DNA from: Yersinia canariae
GTDB lineage: Bacteria; Pseudomonadota; Gammaproteobacteria; Enterobacterales; Enterobacteriaceae
Length of the DNA: 64,000 nucleotides
Direction: 5' to 3'
NCBI RefSeq assembly: GCF_009831415.1
Contig: NZ_CP043727.1
Coordinates: 2,604,001 to 2,668,000, forward strand
Shown: positions 27,485 to 40,924 of the stretch, in pieces
Position numbering within the stretch: the first letter of the stretch is position 1
Layout: each line of letters opens with the position of its first letter
Translations under genes and position numbers: made by a program
Notes under the pieces: model-generated
What the model was told of the DNA's origin: nothing
Databases searched by the model: none
What the model saw: the letters and a program-made list of their open reading frames with translations, nothing else

Positions 27485-28828
27485 TTAAAGACATTGGAAC
27501 GGATATATCGACCCCAGGTTGAGTATTTTCGTCAGTTCATCCAATGCTTGCCGCCCTTCTTGCAGTAACTGCGGATCAGCTAAATCCTTAAACTGCAAGC
27601 GGTCACGATAATGCTGGTCGACCCAATTATTCAGTGCAACAAACAGTGCTGGGGTCAGCATCACTCGGCTATTTACCGCCTGTAACTCTGTTTCATTGAG
27701 CGCAACACGTAATCGTAAACAGGCCGGCCCACCGCCATTGCGCATACTTTCGCGCAGATCAAAGACTCTAACTTCATCAATCGGGCCACCACTGTTAATC
27801 AATTCAGACAGATACCCCCACACGGCGGGGCTATCTTGTGATTCTTGCGGAATAACTAACAGCATCTTGCCATTCGGTTTACTCAATAACTGGCTGTTAA
27901 ACAGATAAGTTGATACCGCCTGAGTGACAGAAACCTGCGCAGCGGGCACTTCAATTGTTATCAGCTGTTGCTCAATTCGTCCCATCTTACGGCGAAGGTC
28001 ATCCATTATCTTGGGGTCAGGAACAAATGCATGTTGGTGGTGGAATAATACGTTCTGATTACTGACTGCAATGACATCATTGTGAAATACTCCTTGGTCG
28101 ATCACTGCTGGATTCTGCTGTATAAAAACAGCCCGCTCCGGGTCCAACAGGTGCAATCGCGCCACCGCCTCACTGGCCTCCAATGTTTGGCGAGCAGGAT
28201 ATCGAGTAGGCGCAGCCCCACTTTCTAGCCCTTGACGGCCATAAACAAAGACCTGAATCGCTGGATGGTCATACTCTCCGCCCAAACGATTATGGTTAGC
28301 CGCGCCCTCATCGCCAAATAGCGCGACAGAAGGCAAGGCGGCATGATGAACAAAGTGGCGATGGTTATTAAACACACCTCTTAATATTGCTGATGTTGTT
28401 TCTGCTTCGATAGCCCGATGAAATTTATTATTCAAGTTGGCGACAGTGAAATGAACTCGGCTGTCGGCGCTGTCAGCAGAGGGCGATACCGTCGCCGCAT
28501 TAGCTGTCCACATTGAGGATGCTGAACTGACCGCTGACAACAGGCGGGGAGATTTGCGTGCCACTTCGCTCAAGACTTGTTCATCTGAGCCGCAAAACCC
28601 CAACTGGCGCAAAACCCCCAGCGCAGGGCGCTCTTGTGGTGGCAAAACCCCTTGTTTGTAGCCCAAATCTGCCAGCGCTTTCATTTTCAACAAGCCCTGC
28701 TTTGCGGCCAGTCGAGGGTTAGAGATAGCATTTTGATGCTTGGTCGAAGCTTCATTGCCAAAAGACAACCCCGCATAATGATGTGTCAGACCAACCAATC
28801 CATCGAAGTTAACTTCATATCCTGCCAT
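27485..28828 (-). CDS. astB: AstB, N-succinylarginine dihydrolase
   Basis: A 447-residue enzyme converting N-succinylarginine to N-succinylornithine with loss of CO2 and two ammonia. Homologues begin with [21 protein letters not shown], as here. The catalytic Cys is expected in [14 protein letters not shown], and His residues in the HHQHAF region. Adjacent ATGs at 28831 and 28828 are both possible. It lies between astD and astE, with about 50 bp to the latter. Confidence 0.95.
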   Translation of the reverse strand: MAGYEVNFDGLVGLTHHYAGLSFGNEASTKHQNAISNPRLAAKQGLLKMKALADLGYKQGVLPPQERPALGVLRQLGFCGSDEQVLSEVARKSPRLLSAVSSASSMWTANAATVSPSADSADSRVHFTVANLNNKFHRAIEAETTSAILRGVFNNHRHFVHHAALPSVALFGDEGAANHNRLGGEYDHPAIQVFVYGRQGLESGAAPTRYPARQTLEASEAVARLHLLDPERAVFIQQNPAVIDQGVFHNDVIAVSNQNVLFHHQHAFVPDPKIMDDLRRKMGRIEQQLITIEVPAAQVSVTQAVSTYLFNSQLLSKPNGKMLLVIPQESQDSPAVWGYLSELINSGGPIDEVRVFDLRESMRNGGGPACLRLRVALNETELQAVNSRVMLTPALFVALNNWVDQHYRDRLQFKDLADPQLLQEGRQALDELTKILNLGSIYPFQCL

Positions 28829-28854
28829 CATATTCTCCGTTCACAAGCTATTGG

Positions 28855-31370
<2,516 letters not shown>

Positions 31371-31400
31371 ATTCAAGATCCCTTGCTGACTGCATCAGTG

Positions 31401-32654
<1,254 letters not shown>

Positions 32655-32775
32655 TTAATCAGCGTAAATATGGGGTGGCGAGACTTGTCGTTAGGAACCA
32701 CCTTCCCCCCACTACAAATCTCTTATTCTGTTAACAATGAAGAATGAAATATATTCACCTGATATAAAGTGTAGA

Positions 32776-32790
32776 GCAGCTTTCGTGCCA
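32776..32790 (-). promoter_or_regulatory. Sigma-54-type promoter of astCADBE
   Basis: On the minus strand TGGCACGAAAGCTGC matches TGGCACG-N4-TTGC with a single mismatch, with GG and GC at the -24/-12 spacing. It would start transcription about 120 bp before astC. Nitrogen-limited NtrC control is known for E. coli astC; clear NtrC sites were not identified. The palindrome TTGCATAGTTATGCAA (32845-32860) is a possible upstream regulator site. Confidence 0.7.
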
Positions 32791-33140
32791 CACCGCCCAC
32801 AATGTGAATAAAATGTACAAATTCCATTAAAACAAGTATTTAAATTGCATAGTTATGCAAATGTGGCGCATTCATACTAAGATTTTGCCCATAAGTTGCC
32901 CCATTAGAGGGCTTGCTCTCGAAATTATATGCACTCGACACCAATATTGATTTTTGCTCTATCGGATCACACTTTGGCAACACAAAAATAACAAAATATA
33001 TTTCTGTTGCCCTATAAATGCGCAGTGAATGCATCAATTAAGTGCATTTCTGCTGCCGCAAAAGTGGGTATAAAATGATGGGTCGCGCCATTTATGCATA
33101 ACAACAGCACAAAGAAAGGCGTTCGTTTCAGTAGAAGATA

Positions 33141-33177
33141 ATGCTGGCACAGCGGTGTTTCCTGGAGTGGCCAGCAT
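33141..33177 (-). terminator. Possible hairpin after MocR-type gene
   Basis: ATGCTGGC (33141-33148) pairs with GCCAGCAT (33170-33177) across a 21-nt loop, just past the end of the regulator gene. There is no T-run, so this is only suggestive. The remainder of the 559-bp gap 32646-33204 holds the astC promoter and no gene. Confidence 0.35.
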
Positions 33178-33204
33178 CACTTATTGCAGAGGGAAATAGC
33201 AGAA

Positions 33205-34638
33205 TTAACGCGGACGACTCTCAACACCGCTGCTCAGTTGGGTAATCAACATCGCCAGAATCTGAATGGCTTTTTCGCTTTGCTCCGACCAGGCAAAAGA
33301 GGCATTAAGGCGAAAACAGTGATCTAATTGGTTGCCCGTCGTAAACATCCGCCCCGGCGCAATGCTGACGCCCTGCGCCAGCGCGCGCCGGTAGAGTTCA
33401 CTCGTATTGAAAGGCGGCTCCAGTTCCAGCCACAAGAAATACCCCCCAGCGGGATGGCTGACTTTGACGTTCTTGGGAAAGTGCTCAACAACCGCCTGAC
33501 GCAATGCATTAAGTCGCTGCTCCATTATGCGGCGCAACCGGCGCAAGTGCGTATCATATCCCCCTTGACTGAGATAATCGGCAATCGCTAATTGGGTCGG
33601 AACGCTGGCAGAAACCGTGCTCATTAATTGCAGATGTTGAACCCGCTGCGCATGTTCGCCCGCCGCGACCCAACCCACGCGAAAACCCGGAGCCAGACAT
33701 TTGGAAAAAGAAGAACAATGCAGAATTTGCCGGTGTTGATCCAGTGCTTTCGCGGGCAAAGGGCGTTCAGCGCCGAAGTACAGCTCACCATAAACATCAT
33801 CTTCAATCAGCGAAATATTGTTCTGCTGTAACAGCGCCACCAGCCGTTTTTTCTGTGGCCAAGACATCGTGCAACCCAGCGGGTTCTGAAAGTGAGTCAT
33901 CAGCCAACAAGCTTTGATGGGGTACTGACTGATAACCTGCTCAAGAGCATCGAGATCCATACCATGCTGTGGATGGGTTGTAATGGCGATGGCTTTTAAG
34001 CGCAAACGCTCTATCGCCTGTAATGCGCCATAAAATGCTGGCGACTCAATCACGACCCAATCACCGGGCTGCGTAACAGCTTGTAAACTCAAGCTAAGAG
34101 ACTCCATCGCCCCCGCAGTAATAACAATTTCCTCTGGTGAAACATTCATCCCACTGGCCGCATAACGCTGAGCAATATTGCGTCGTAAACTTTCATTGCC
34201 CGGCGGCAAGTTAGTCACCGAGCTCTGTGGTGATATTTTACGCGCGACCCCCGCCAGCGCGCGCGATAAACGGGGCTGTAACAATAAGCTAGGGTCAGGA
34301 AATGCCGAACCGAAAGGCATGATGGCGGGATCTTTCCCGGCCTGTAACACATCAAAAATAAAGGTATTAATGTCTACTTGCTCATCCAGATGCAGCTTTT
34401 TCCCCCGCTGTGGCTGGGGCAATTGGGTCGGCCGTGAGGCAACGTAATAACCTGACTGTGGGCGCGCCACAATCCATCCCTGGCTTTCCAGTAACTGATA
34501 AGACTGCACCACGGTCATTAAGCTCAAACCCGACTGCTTACAACTTTCCCGCAGTGAGGGCAACTTGTCGCCCGCTTGCCACACCTTGGATTGTATTTGC
34601 GCCCGGATTTGTTGCGCTAACTGTTCATATCGAGTCAT
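33205..34638 (-). CDS. MocR-type GntR/aminotransferase fusion regulator
   Basis: A 477-residue PLP-binding transcription regulator. The N-terminal GntR winged helix is at about 1-70 (YEQLAQQIRAQIQSKVWQAG, LPSLRESCKQSGLSLMTVVQ). It is joined to a class I aminotransferase-like domain with TAGAMESLSLSLQA, LMTHFQNPLGCTMSW, the substrate-binding LIEDDVYGELYFG, and the PLP Lys in SSFSKCLAPGFRVGW. It resembles E. coli YjiR. The divergent neighbour is cydA, 184 bp away, but MocR targets vary, so no target is assigned. Confidence 0.88.
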   Translation of the reverse strand: MTRYEQLAQQIRAQIQSKVWQAGDKLPSLRESCKQSGLSLMTVVQSYQLLESQGWIVARPQSGYYVASRPTQLPQPQRGKKLHLDEQVDINTFIFDVLQAGKDPAIMPFGSAFPDPSLLLQPRLSRALAGVARKISPQSSVTNLPPGNESLRRNIAQRYAASGMNVSPEEIVITAGAMESLSLSLQAVTQPGDWVVIESPAFYGALQAIERLRLKAIAITTHPQHGMDLDALEQVISQYPIKACWLMTHFQNPLGCTMSWPQKKRLVALLQQNNISLIEDDVYGELYFGAERPLPAKALDQHRQILHCSSFSKCLAPGFRVGWVAAGEHAQRVQHLQLMSTVSASVPTQLAIADYLSQGGYDTHLRRLRRIMEQRLNALRQAVVEHFPKNVKVSHPAGGYFLWLELEPPFNTSELYRRALAQGVSIAPGRMFTTGNQLDHCFRLNASFAWSEQSEKAIQILAMLITQLSSGVESRPR

Positions 34639-34822
34639 AGGCCAACTGTTATATGTAAGATTGAATTAATTGTCACTATTATAGCCACTTTAACTTATGG
34701 TTAACTAACTGCCAAGTTTACTCAGCGAAATAATCGCCCATTGCGGCTCCACACAGTAACCAATGTGGCGCGATTTATTTTATAGATTGATGAGGCAGTA
34801 CCATGTTTGCAGTGAGGTCGCT

Positions 34823-36235
34823 ATGTTTGGCTTAACCGCTCTCGAGTTGGCCAGAATCCAATTCGCTTTTACCATTTCTTTCCATATCATCTTCCCTGCT
34901 ATCACTATTGGGCTGGCCAGTTTTCTGGCCGTGCTGGAAGGTTTATGGCTCAAAACCAAAAATGAGGATTACCGCGACCTTTACCATTTCTGGTCCAAAA
35001 TTTTTGCCGTCAACTTTGGCATGGGCGTGGTTTCCGGCTTAGTAATGGCCTACCAGTTTGGCACTAACTGGAGCTTTTTCTCTGAATTTGCCGGCAGTAT
35101 CACCGGCCCGTTATTAACTTATGAAGTCTTAACCGCCTTCTTCCTCGAAGCCGGTTTTCTGGGTGTCATGCTATTTGGCTGGAATCGTGTTGGCCCCGGT
35201 TTGCATTTCTTTGCCACCTGCATGGTGGCATTAGGAACGCTGATGTCGACCTTCTGGATACTGGCCTCCAATAGCTGGATGCAAACACCTCAAGGGTTTG
35301 AAGTGATTAACGGGCAAGTGGTGCCGGTTGACTGGCTAAAAGTGATATTCAACCCCTCCTTCCCCTACCGCTTGTTGCACATGTCAACCGCCGCTTTTTT
35401 GGCCTCGGCATTCTTTGTTGGTGCTTCCGCGGCCTGGCATTTGCTGCGCAAACGCGATACTCCGGCGATGCGAAAAATGCTCTCGATGGCGATGTGGATG
35501 GCTTTGATTGTCGCCCCGCTGCAAGCCGTAATTGGCGATGCCCATGGCCTGAATACTCTGGAATATCAACCGGTTAAAATCGCGGCTATTGAAGGCCACT
35601 GGGAAAATAAACCCGGTGAACCTACGCCACTGATTTTGTTTGGATGGCCTGACATGAAACAAGAGAAAACCCGTTTCGCGCTGGAAATCCCTTATTTAGG
35701 GAGCTTAATTCTGACACACAGTTTGGAAAAACAGATCCCCGCGCTGAAGTCATTCCCCCCCGAAGACCGCCCGAACTCAACGATTGTGTTTTGGTCTTTT
35801 CGCATTATGGTCGGATTAGGCATGTTGATGATTTTGGCCGGCTTTTGGAGTTTATGGCTCCGTTGGCGTGGCGGGTTATATCACTCTCGCCCCTTCCTCC
35901 ATTTTGTGCTGTGGATGGGGCCATCAGGGTTGATTGCTATTCTGGCCGGTTGGTTTACCACCGAAGTGGGGCGTCAACCGTGGATCGTCTATGGTTTGCA
36001 ACGCACCAGTGATGCGGTTTCATCACACGGTGAGCTGCATATGAGTATCAGCTTGCTGATTTTTATCCTGGTGTATGGCTCAGTCTTTGGTGTGGGCTAC
36101 GCCTATATGATGCGACTTATCCGCAAAGGGCCAAAAGCGCATCAAGGTCGTCAACAAGACAAGGGTGGCCCCGGCCAACATGCTACGCCAGCCCGCCCGC
36201 CCGCTGTCAGCAGTCAGCGACCCTCTTCATGCTGA
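34823..36235 (+). CDS. cydA: bd-type quinol oxidase subunit I, short Q-loop (CydA/CioA)
   Basis: A 470-residue inner-membrane haem subunit of a bd-type terminal oxidase reducing oxygen with quinol. Haem-ligand candidates: His near 21 (TISFHIIFPAITIG), His in RLLHMSTAAF, and Met in GELHMSISLL. Other family marks are FAVNFGMGVVSGLVMAYQFG, TYEVLTAFFLEAGFLGVMLF and GWFTTEVGRQPW. It is shorter than E. coli CydA, which fits the short-Q-loop, cyanide-insensitive (Cio) branch. The start is ATG 34823 behind GTGAGG; the frame opens at 34763 without added homology. The tail after the last helix is hydrophilic and Pro/Gln-rich. Confidence 0.93.
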   Translation: MFGLTALELARIQFAFTISFHIIFPAITIGLASFLAVLEGLWLKTKNEDYRDLYHFWSKIFAVNFGMGVVSGLVMAYQFGTNWSFFSEFAGSITGPLLTYEVLTAFFLEAGFLGVMLFGWNRVGPGLHFFATCMVALGTLMSTFWILASNSWMQTPQGFEVINGQVVPVDWLKVIFNPSFPYRLLHMSTAAFLASAFFVGASAAWHLLRKRDTPAMRKMLSMAMWMALIVAPLQAVIGDAHGLNTLEYQPVKIAAIEGHWENKPGEPTPLILFGWPDMKQEKTRFALEIPYLGSLILTHSLEKQIPALKSFPPEDRPNSTIVFWSFRIMVGLGMLMILAGFWSLWLRWRGGLYHSRPFLHFVLWMGPSGLIAILAGWFTTEVGRQPWIVYGLQRTSDAVSSHGELHMSISLLIFILVYGSVFGVGYAYMMRLIRKGPKAHQGRQQDKGGPGQHATPARPPAVSSQRPSSC

Positions 36236-36280
36236 TGGTCATTTATTGGCGACTGACCCTAGCCAAAACAGGAGCTAATT

Positions 36281-37288
36281 ATGGGCATTGATCTTCCACT
36301 GATTTGGTTTGTCATCATTGTATTCAGCACCATGATGTACGTGGTGATGGATGGTTTTGATTTAGGTATTGGCATTCTGTTTCCGCTGGTGAAAAACAGC
36401 CGTGACCGTGATCTGATGATGAACAGTGTCGCACCGGTGTGGGATGGCAACGAAACCTGGTTGGTTCTGGGGGGCGCGGCGTTACTGGGTGCTTTTCCGC
36501 TGGCGTATGCGGTTATTCTTGATGCATTGGCTATCCCGCTAACATTAATGCTGCTGGGGCTAATTTTCCGTGGCGTTGCATTCGAATTCCGCTTTAAAGC
36601 TACACCAGAAAAACAGCATATCTGGGATAAAGCCTTTATCGGCGGCTCGTTGATTGCCACCTTTACACAAGGAATGGTCGTCGGCGCTTTTATTCATGGT
36701 TTCCCGGTCACGGGCCGCAGTTACAGTGGCGGGCCATTTGACTGGTTCACTCCTTTTGCATTGTTCTGCGGTTTGGGTCTGGTTGTTGCCTATGCCCTGC
36801 TAGGTTGTACTTGGCTCATCATGAAAACCGACGGGCATGTACAGCAAGTGATGCATAAACTGGCCAGTCCACTAACAATGATTATGCTGCTAATTATTGC
36901 CATCATTAGCTTATGGACACCACTGAGCCATCCACAAATTGCAGCGCGCTGGTTTAGCTTGCCCAATTTATTCTGGTTCTTACCCGTCCCTTTATTGGTA
37001 CTGCTGGCGAGCGGAGCTTTACTGCGCTCAGTCAAAAATGGCGATCATTATGCCCCATTCTTGCTGACACTCTTGCTGGTATTTTTGGGTTATAGCGGTT
37101 TGGGCATCAGTATCTGGCCATATCTTATTCCGCCATCGATTACCTTATGGCAAGCGGCCGCACCTCCGCAGAGTCTAGGTTTCATGCTGGTTGGCGCGCT
37201 CTTTATTATCCCCATTATTCTGGTTTATACCTTCTGGAGCTATTACGTATTCCGGGGGAAAATCAATCACGAACAGGGTTATCACTGA
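36281..37288 (+). CDS. cydB: bd-type quinol oxidase subunit II (CydB/CioB)
   Basis: A 335-residue partner membrane subunit with about eight or nine helices. Family marks are FSTMMYVVMDGFDLGIGILF, APVWDGNETWLVLGGAALLG and FIGGSLIATFTQGMVVGAFI. The gene follows subunit I by 45 bp, and its TGA is immediately followed by the ATG of a small third gene. Confidence 0.95.
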   Translation: MGIDLPLIWFVIIVFSTMMYVVMDGFDLGIGILFPLVKNSRDRDLMMNSVAPVWDGNETWLVLGGAALLGAFPLAYAVILDALAIPLTLMLLGLIFRGVAFEFRFKATPEKQHIWDKAFIGGSLIATFTQGMVVGAFIHGFPVTGRSYSGGPFDWFTPFALFCGLGLVVAYALLGCTWLIMKTDGHVQQVMHKLASPLTMIMLLIIAIISLWTPLSHPQIAARWFSLPNLFWFLPVPLLVLLASGALLRSVKNGDHYAPFLLTLLLVFLGYSGLGISIWPYLIPPSITLWQAAAPPQSLGFMLVGALFIIPIILVYTFWSYYVFRGKINHEQGYH

Positions 37289-37456
37289 ATGATAAAATCA
37301 CCATCACCTTCCCAAACGTTGAAACCGATAAAATCCCCTTGGTGGAAAAAAGTCGGTTGGATGTTGCTTATCTGGTGCAGTAGTGTGCTGGCTTTATTGG
37401 CAGTTTCTATGCTGTTCCGTATGATGATGACTGCCGCCGGGATGAAGTCCCATTAA
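37289..37456 (+). CDS. DUF2474-like small membrane protein of the bd-type oxidase
   Basis: A 55-residue protein missed by length filters. Its ATG directly abuts the cydB stop codon. It has a charged N-terminus, then WWKKVGWMLLIWCSSVLALL, one membrane helix, and a C-terminal MMMTAAGM segment. This is the pattern of DUF2474 proteins encoded after CioAB-type oxidases, analogous in position to CydX/YbgT. It probably stabilises the oxidase; no enzymatic role is implied. The ribosome site must lie within the end of cydB, suggesting coupling. Confidence 0.8.
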   Translation: MIKSPSPSQTLKPIKSPWWKKVGWMLLIWCSSVLALLAVSMLFRMMMTAAGMKSH

Positions 37457-37497
37457 CGCTAATATCGTGGGTTCAAAAACGGCAAGGTTGCCACACT

Positions 37498-37616
37498 TAT
37501 ACTCTACATAATTCGAGTTGCGAGAAAGCGGCAATTGGGCGATACCCCAAGAACTTACGCACGTAAGTGACTTGGGGTGAGCTAACGGACATGCAACTTG
37601 CAGCATGACGAGTATA
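37498..37616. repeat. ERIC-type intergenic repeat upstream of narX
   Basis: A 119-bp element with inverted termini (TATACTC ... GAGTATA) and matching inner arms AATTCGAGTTGC and GCAACTTGCAGC. Its core, ACGTAAGTGACTTGGGGTGA, is nearly the ERIC2 core. It is slightly shorter than the usual 127 bp and ends 22 bp before the narX ATG, so it lies in the narX leader or promoter. Confidence 0.8.
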
Positions 37617-37638
37617 TTGGTCAAAGGAATACCGCATT

Positions 37639-39420
37639 ATGAAACGTTACCTAATTCCATTAGTTAATCAGATTGCTTTGCTGATGATACTACTGGGCAT
37701 GTTGGGGCTGGCTGGCATGACGATTTCGTCATGGATGGCCCAAAGCATTCAAGGTAATGCGCACGCCATCAATAAAGCGGGTTCTCTGCGAATGCAAAGT
37801 TACCGACTGCTTTCCATGGTGCCGTTAGATAAAGGGGATCTGCCCTATCTGGCGGCCCTGGAGCAAGACAAAACCAGCGGTGATTTACAACACGCACTTC
37901 AGCGGGAGGGGCTGACCAGTCAATATCAACAAATCGAACGTTATTGGCAAACCACCTTAAAACCGCAACTGCTGCAAGCCAAACAGCCCGGTGATGTTGC
38001 CGCCAATGTGGCCGATTTTGTGCACCAACTTGATGCATTGGTATTGGCTATTGACCATAAAACCGAGCAGCGCCTACTGCTGGTGACAATGATTCAGTTG
38101 GTTTTCATCGTGTTGACTCTGGGGTTGATGCTCGCCACCATTTATTATCTCCGCCGTCGTTTATTACGTCCATGGCTGCAATTGATCTCGATGGCGAATG
38201 CAATTGGCCGCGGTGACTTCAGCAAGCGCTTCACTTTGCCCTATCAGCGAGACGAAATGGGGATGCTGGGAACGGCATTAAACCGCATGTCGCAAGAACT
38301 TTCGTTGATATACAGTGATCTGGAACAGCGCGTTGCTCAGAAAACGGCTGATTTACAACAGAAAAACCAAGTTTTGGCATTCCTTTATCACAGCAGCCGC
38401 CAACTGCATACCCCTCAACCGCTCAGTGAGCGCTTGGTGCCGGTGATTGAACAATTACAAGCACTGACACCCTTGGAAAATGTGCAAATCTGTTTATATG
38501 AAAATCATCTTTATCGTTCAAATCTGACTGATAATTTAGATGGTGAATATTTACCACCGCAAAATAGCCCTACGCAGTTAACCATTAGTGGCTCTTCTAT
38601 TGTTGCGAACCCCACGACATCGCGGGAGTCTCTCAGTTGGAGTTTGAGTGATAAACTTGGTCAATATGGTTTATTACTGGCAAAAATCCCCGCGGAAAGC
38701 CCTCTCAATTCAGATCAGCAACAGCTGGTGAATATGCTAGTTGAGCAATTAACCAGCACACTGGCATTGGAAAGTCAGGCGAGGCATCAGCAGCAATTAT
38801 TGTTGATGGAAGAGCGCTCCGCTATTGCGCGCGAATTGCATGACTCTATCGCGCAATCTCTTTCCTGCCTGAAAATACAAATCAGTTGTTTGCAAATTCA
38901 GGTTCCAGACTTGCCCGAACCCAGTAATTTGTTAATTCGGCAAATGCGCGATGAACTTAATATTGCCTACCGGCAATTGCGTGAATTGCTGACAACATTC
39001 CGTTTAAAACTCAATGAAGCGACATTACAGGCCGCACTGCAAACATTGGTCAATGAATTCAGCGAGCGCGCTTGTTTGCCCATCACACTCGATTTCAACT
39101 TACCATCAGACTCGGTTCCTAACCATCAAGCCATTCACATGGTCAATATTGCCCGTGAAGCACTGAATAATATCTATAAACATGCCCACGCCAGTGAGGC
39201 CGCAGTTAACGTCACCATAGAACAAGGTGATGTCGTCATGTCAATCATTGACAATGGTTGTGGGATTGGTCAAGCCAGTCAGCGGCCAAACCATTACGGC
39301 CTGATGATTATGCAAGACAGGGCCGCTAGTCTGAATGGACATTGTGATATTCGTCAACGGGACACCGGGGGAACACAGGTGCGGGTGCAATTTACACCCG
39401 ACAATGATGATCTTGACTGA
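37639..39420 (+). CDS. narX: NarX, nitrate/nitrite sensor histidine kinase
   Basis: A 593-residue inner-membrane kinase sensing periplasmic nitrate and nitrite. Two membrane helices (about 8-34 and 147-170) enclose a sensor domain with the P-box NKAGSLRMQSYRLL near 45-58. A HAMP domain (RPWLQLISMANAIGRGDF) and a central GAF-like region follow, then the HisKA_3 H-box with His near 401 (ARELHDSIAQSL), and a HATPase (IAREALNNIYKHA, DNGCGIG). In E. coli narL follows narX; here cbl lies convergent with only 4 bp between stop codons, so the partner regulator must be encoded elsewhere. Confidence 0.93.
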   Translation: MKRYLIPLVNQIALLMILLGMLGLAGMTISSWMAQSIQGNAHAINKAGSLRMQSYRLLSMVPLDKGDLPYLAALEQDKTSGDLQHALQREGLTSQYQQIERYWQTTLKPQLLQAKQPGDVAANVADFVHQLDALVLAIDHKTEQRLLLVTMIQLVFIVLTLGLMLATIYYLRRRLLRPWLQLISMANAIGRGDFSKRFTLPYQRDEMGMLGTALNRMSQELSLIYSDLEQRVAQKTADLQQKNQVLAFLYHSSRQLHTPQPLSERLVPVIEQLQALTPLENVQICLYENHLYRSNLTDNLDGEYLPPQNSPTQLTISGSSIVANPTTSRESLSWSLSDKLGQYGLLLAKIPAESPLNSDQQQLVNMLVEQLTSTLALESQARHQQQLLLMEERSAIARELHDSIAQSLSCLKIQISCLQIQVPDLPEPSNLLIRQMRDELNIAYRQLRELLTTFRLKLNEATLQAALQTLVNEFSERACLPITLDFNLPSDSVPNHQAIHMVNIAREALNNIYKHAHASEAAVNVTIEQGDVVMSIIDNGCGIGQASQRPNHYGLMIMQDRAASLNGHCDIRQRDTGGTQVRVQFTPDNDDLD

Positions 39421-39424
39421 ATCA

Positions 39425-40381
39425 CTAAATCTGGTAATCAATCACGGCTTCATTTACCGCTTCTGCCAATACTTTCTCTTTAATATCATGCAGAGACAGT
39501 GTTGGATTACAGAGTTGGATAAAGAACCAGATAAAGTTACGTTGTAACTGACCCCGTTTTAGCCCTAACCAAACTGTATTGGCATCAAATAGATGCTCTG
39601 CGTTTAGCCGTACCAGCCCTTTGTCGCGATGAGCTTCATAAGACATATCCGCCAGAATACCCACCCCCATGCCCAATTCAACATAGGTTTTAATCACATC
39701 AGAATCTTGCGCACTCAGGGCGATATCCGGAGTTAATCCTGCATTTTTGAAGGCATTATCCAGCCGTGATCGGCCAGTAATTCCTTGCCGATAGGTAATT
39801 AGTGGCAAGGTACTCAAGGTTTCCAGAGTGATATTCGACTCTTGCGTTAAGGGGTGATTTTCTGGCACAACAATCGCGTGGTGCCAGCGATAATAAGGAA
39901 ACGCCGCCACAGATTCATCACTCATTAATAATTCAGTGGCGATGCCAATATCAGCTTCACCCGATTGCAACATCGCCATAATTTCTTGCGGATTGCCCTG
40001 ACTAATAACCAACTTTACCTGCGGATATAACAGGCGAAACTCTTTAATCACCCGCGGCAAACTGTAACGCGCTTGAGTATGTGTGGTCGCAATATGTAGC
40101 TGCCCACTTTCATTATTGCTAAATACATCAGCTAACCGGCGGATTTGATTAGCATCATTTAACATGCGCTCGGCAACTGTCAGTAACTCTTTACCCGGCT
40201 CGGTCATTCCCAATAGCCGTTTTCCGCGCCGAATAAATATCTCAATGCCCAATTCTTCTTCTAGCTCGCGAATATGACGGCTGACACCAGACTGCGAAGT
40301 AAATAATGTGTTTGCCACTTCAGTCAGGTTGTAATTGCAACGGGCTGATTCCCGAATAATTTTTAACTGCTGGAAATTCAT
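39425..40381 (-). CDS. cbl: Cbl, LysR-family regulator of sulfur-source genes
   Basis: A 318-residue CysB-like transcription activator, close to E. coli Cbl, which controls sulfonate and taurine use with adenosine phosphosulfate as anti-inducer. The N-terminal helix-turn-helix covers MNFQQLKIIRESARCNYNL and TLFTSQSGVSRHIRELEEEL. The effector domain includes ATTHTQARYSLPRVIKEF, PLITYRQGITGRSRLDNAF and VWLGLKRGQLQRNF. The MNFQQLKII start and the DYQI end favour Cbl over CysB. An ERIC-like repeat lies 31 bp upstream. Confidence 0.93.
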   Translation of the reverse strand: MNFQQLKIIRESARCNYNLTEVANTLFTSQSGVSRHIRELEEELGIEIFIRRGKRLLGMTEPGKELLTVAERMLNDANQIRRLADVFSNNESGQLHIATTHTQARYSLPRVIKEFRLLYPQVKLVISQGNPQEIMAMLQSGEADIGIATELLMSDESVAAFPYYRWHHAIVVPENHPLTQESNITLETLSTLPLITYRQGITGRSRLDNAFKNAGLTPDIALSAQDSDVIKTYVELGMGVGILADMSYEAHRDKGLVRLNAEHLFDANTVWLGLKRGQLQRNFIWFFIQLCNPTLSLHDIKEKVLAEAVNEAVIDYQI

Positions 40382-40411
40382 ACCAAGCCCCTTTCATTTC
40401 ATTCTGATTGA

Positions 40412-40538
40412 TATACCCAAAGAACGTGGAGTAACAAGTTAGCGGCAAACGAACACACCCCGATGAGATTACCTAAGTCAGTGGCCAGGGTGAGTGAAAT
40501 TTGCCAACAACACTGTGGCTTCAAGTGCACAGGATATA
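40412..40538. repeat. Degenerate ERIC-type repeat upstream of cbl
   Basis: A 127-bp element, the canonical ERIC length, bounded by TATACCC and GGATATA. The central CACCCCGATGAGATTACC and GGCCAGGGTGAGTGAA resemble the ERIC core but are diverged from the copy at 37498. It lies in the 543-bp gap between cbl and the MFS gene; the rest of that gap (40539-40924) is AT-rich promoter sequence. Confidence 0.65.
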
Positions 40539-40924
40539 AATAGATTTACGGGGGATGAGGGGGACAAACAAATACAAAAAAGCCGTTGCTTATGTTTTTT
40601 TGTACTAAGCAAAGTTTAGGGTCAACAGAAAAAATCACATTACACGATGAGTTTGTAAAATAGCCTTATTTTTCAAATAAATAATCATTTTATAAATCCA
40701 GAAGATTTACTTCACCCCAGAGTCAAAAAATGAGATTAGCTATATTAAATAATTTTTTAATATAGCACTTTGCTGTTAGACGCCATTTTGGGCCAGTGAT
40801 AAAATCGTCCGATTAAATTTACCTACAAAGACTTTTTCTCCTTTTATATTCATAAATAAGGAGCGAGTTGATATTGATATTATACGGACTCTTCTTGCCG
40901 GAAGAGGCTGTTCAGGAGTGATTC

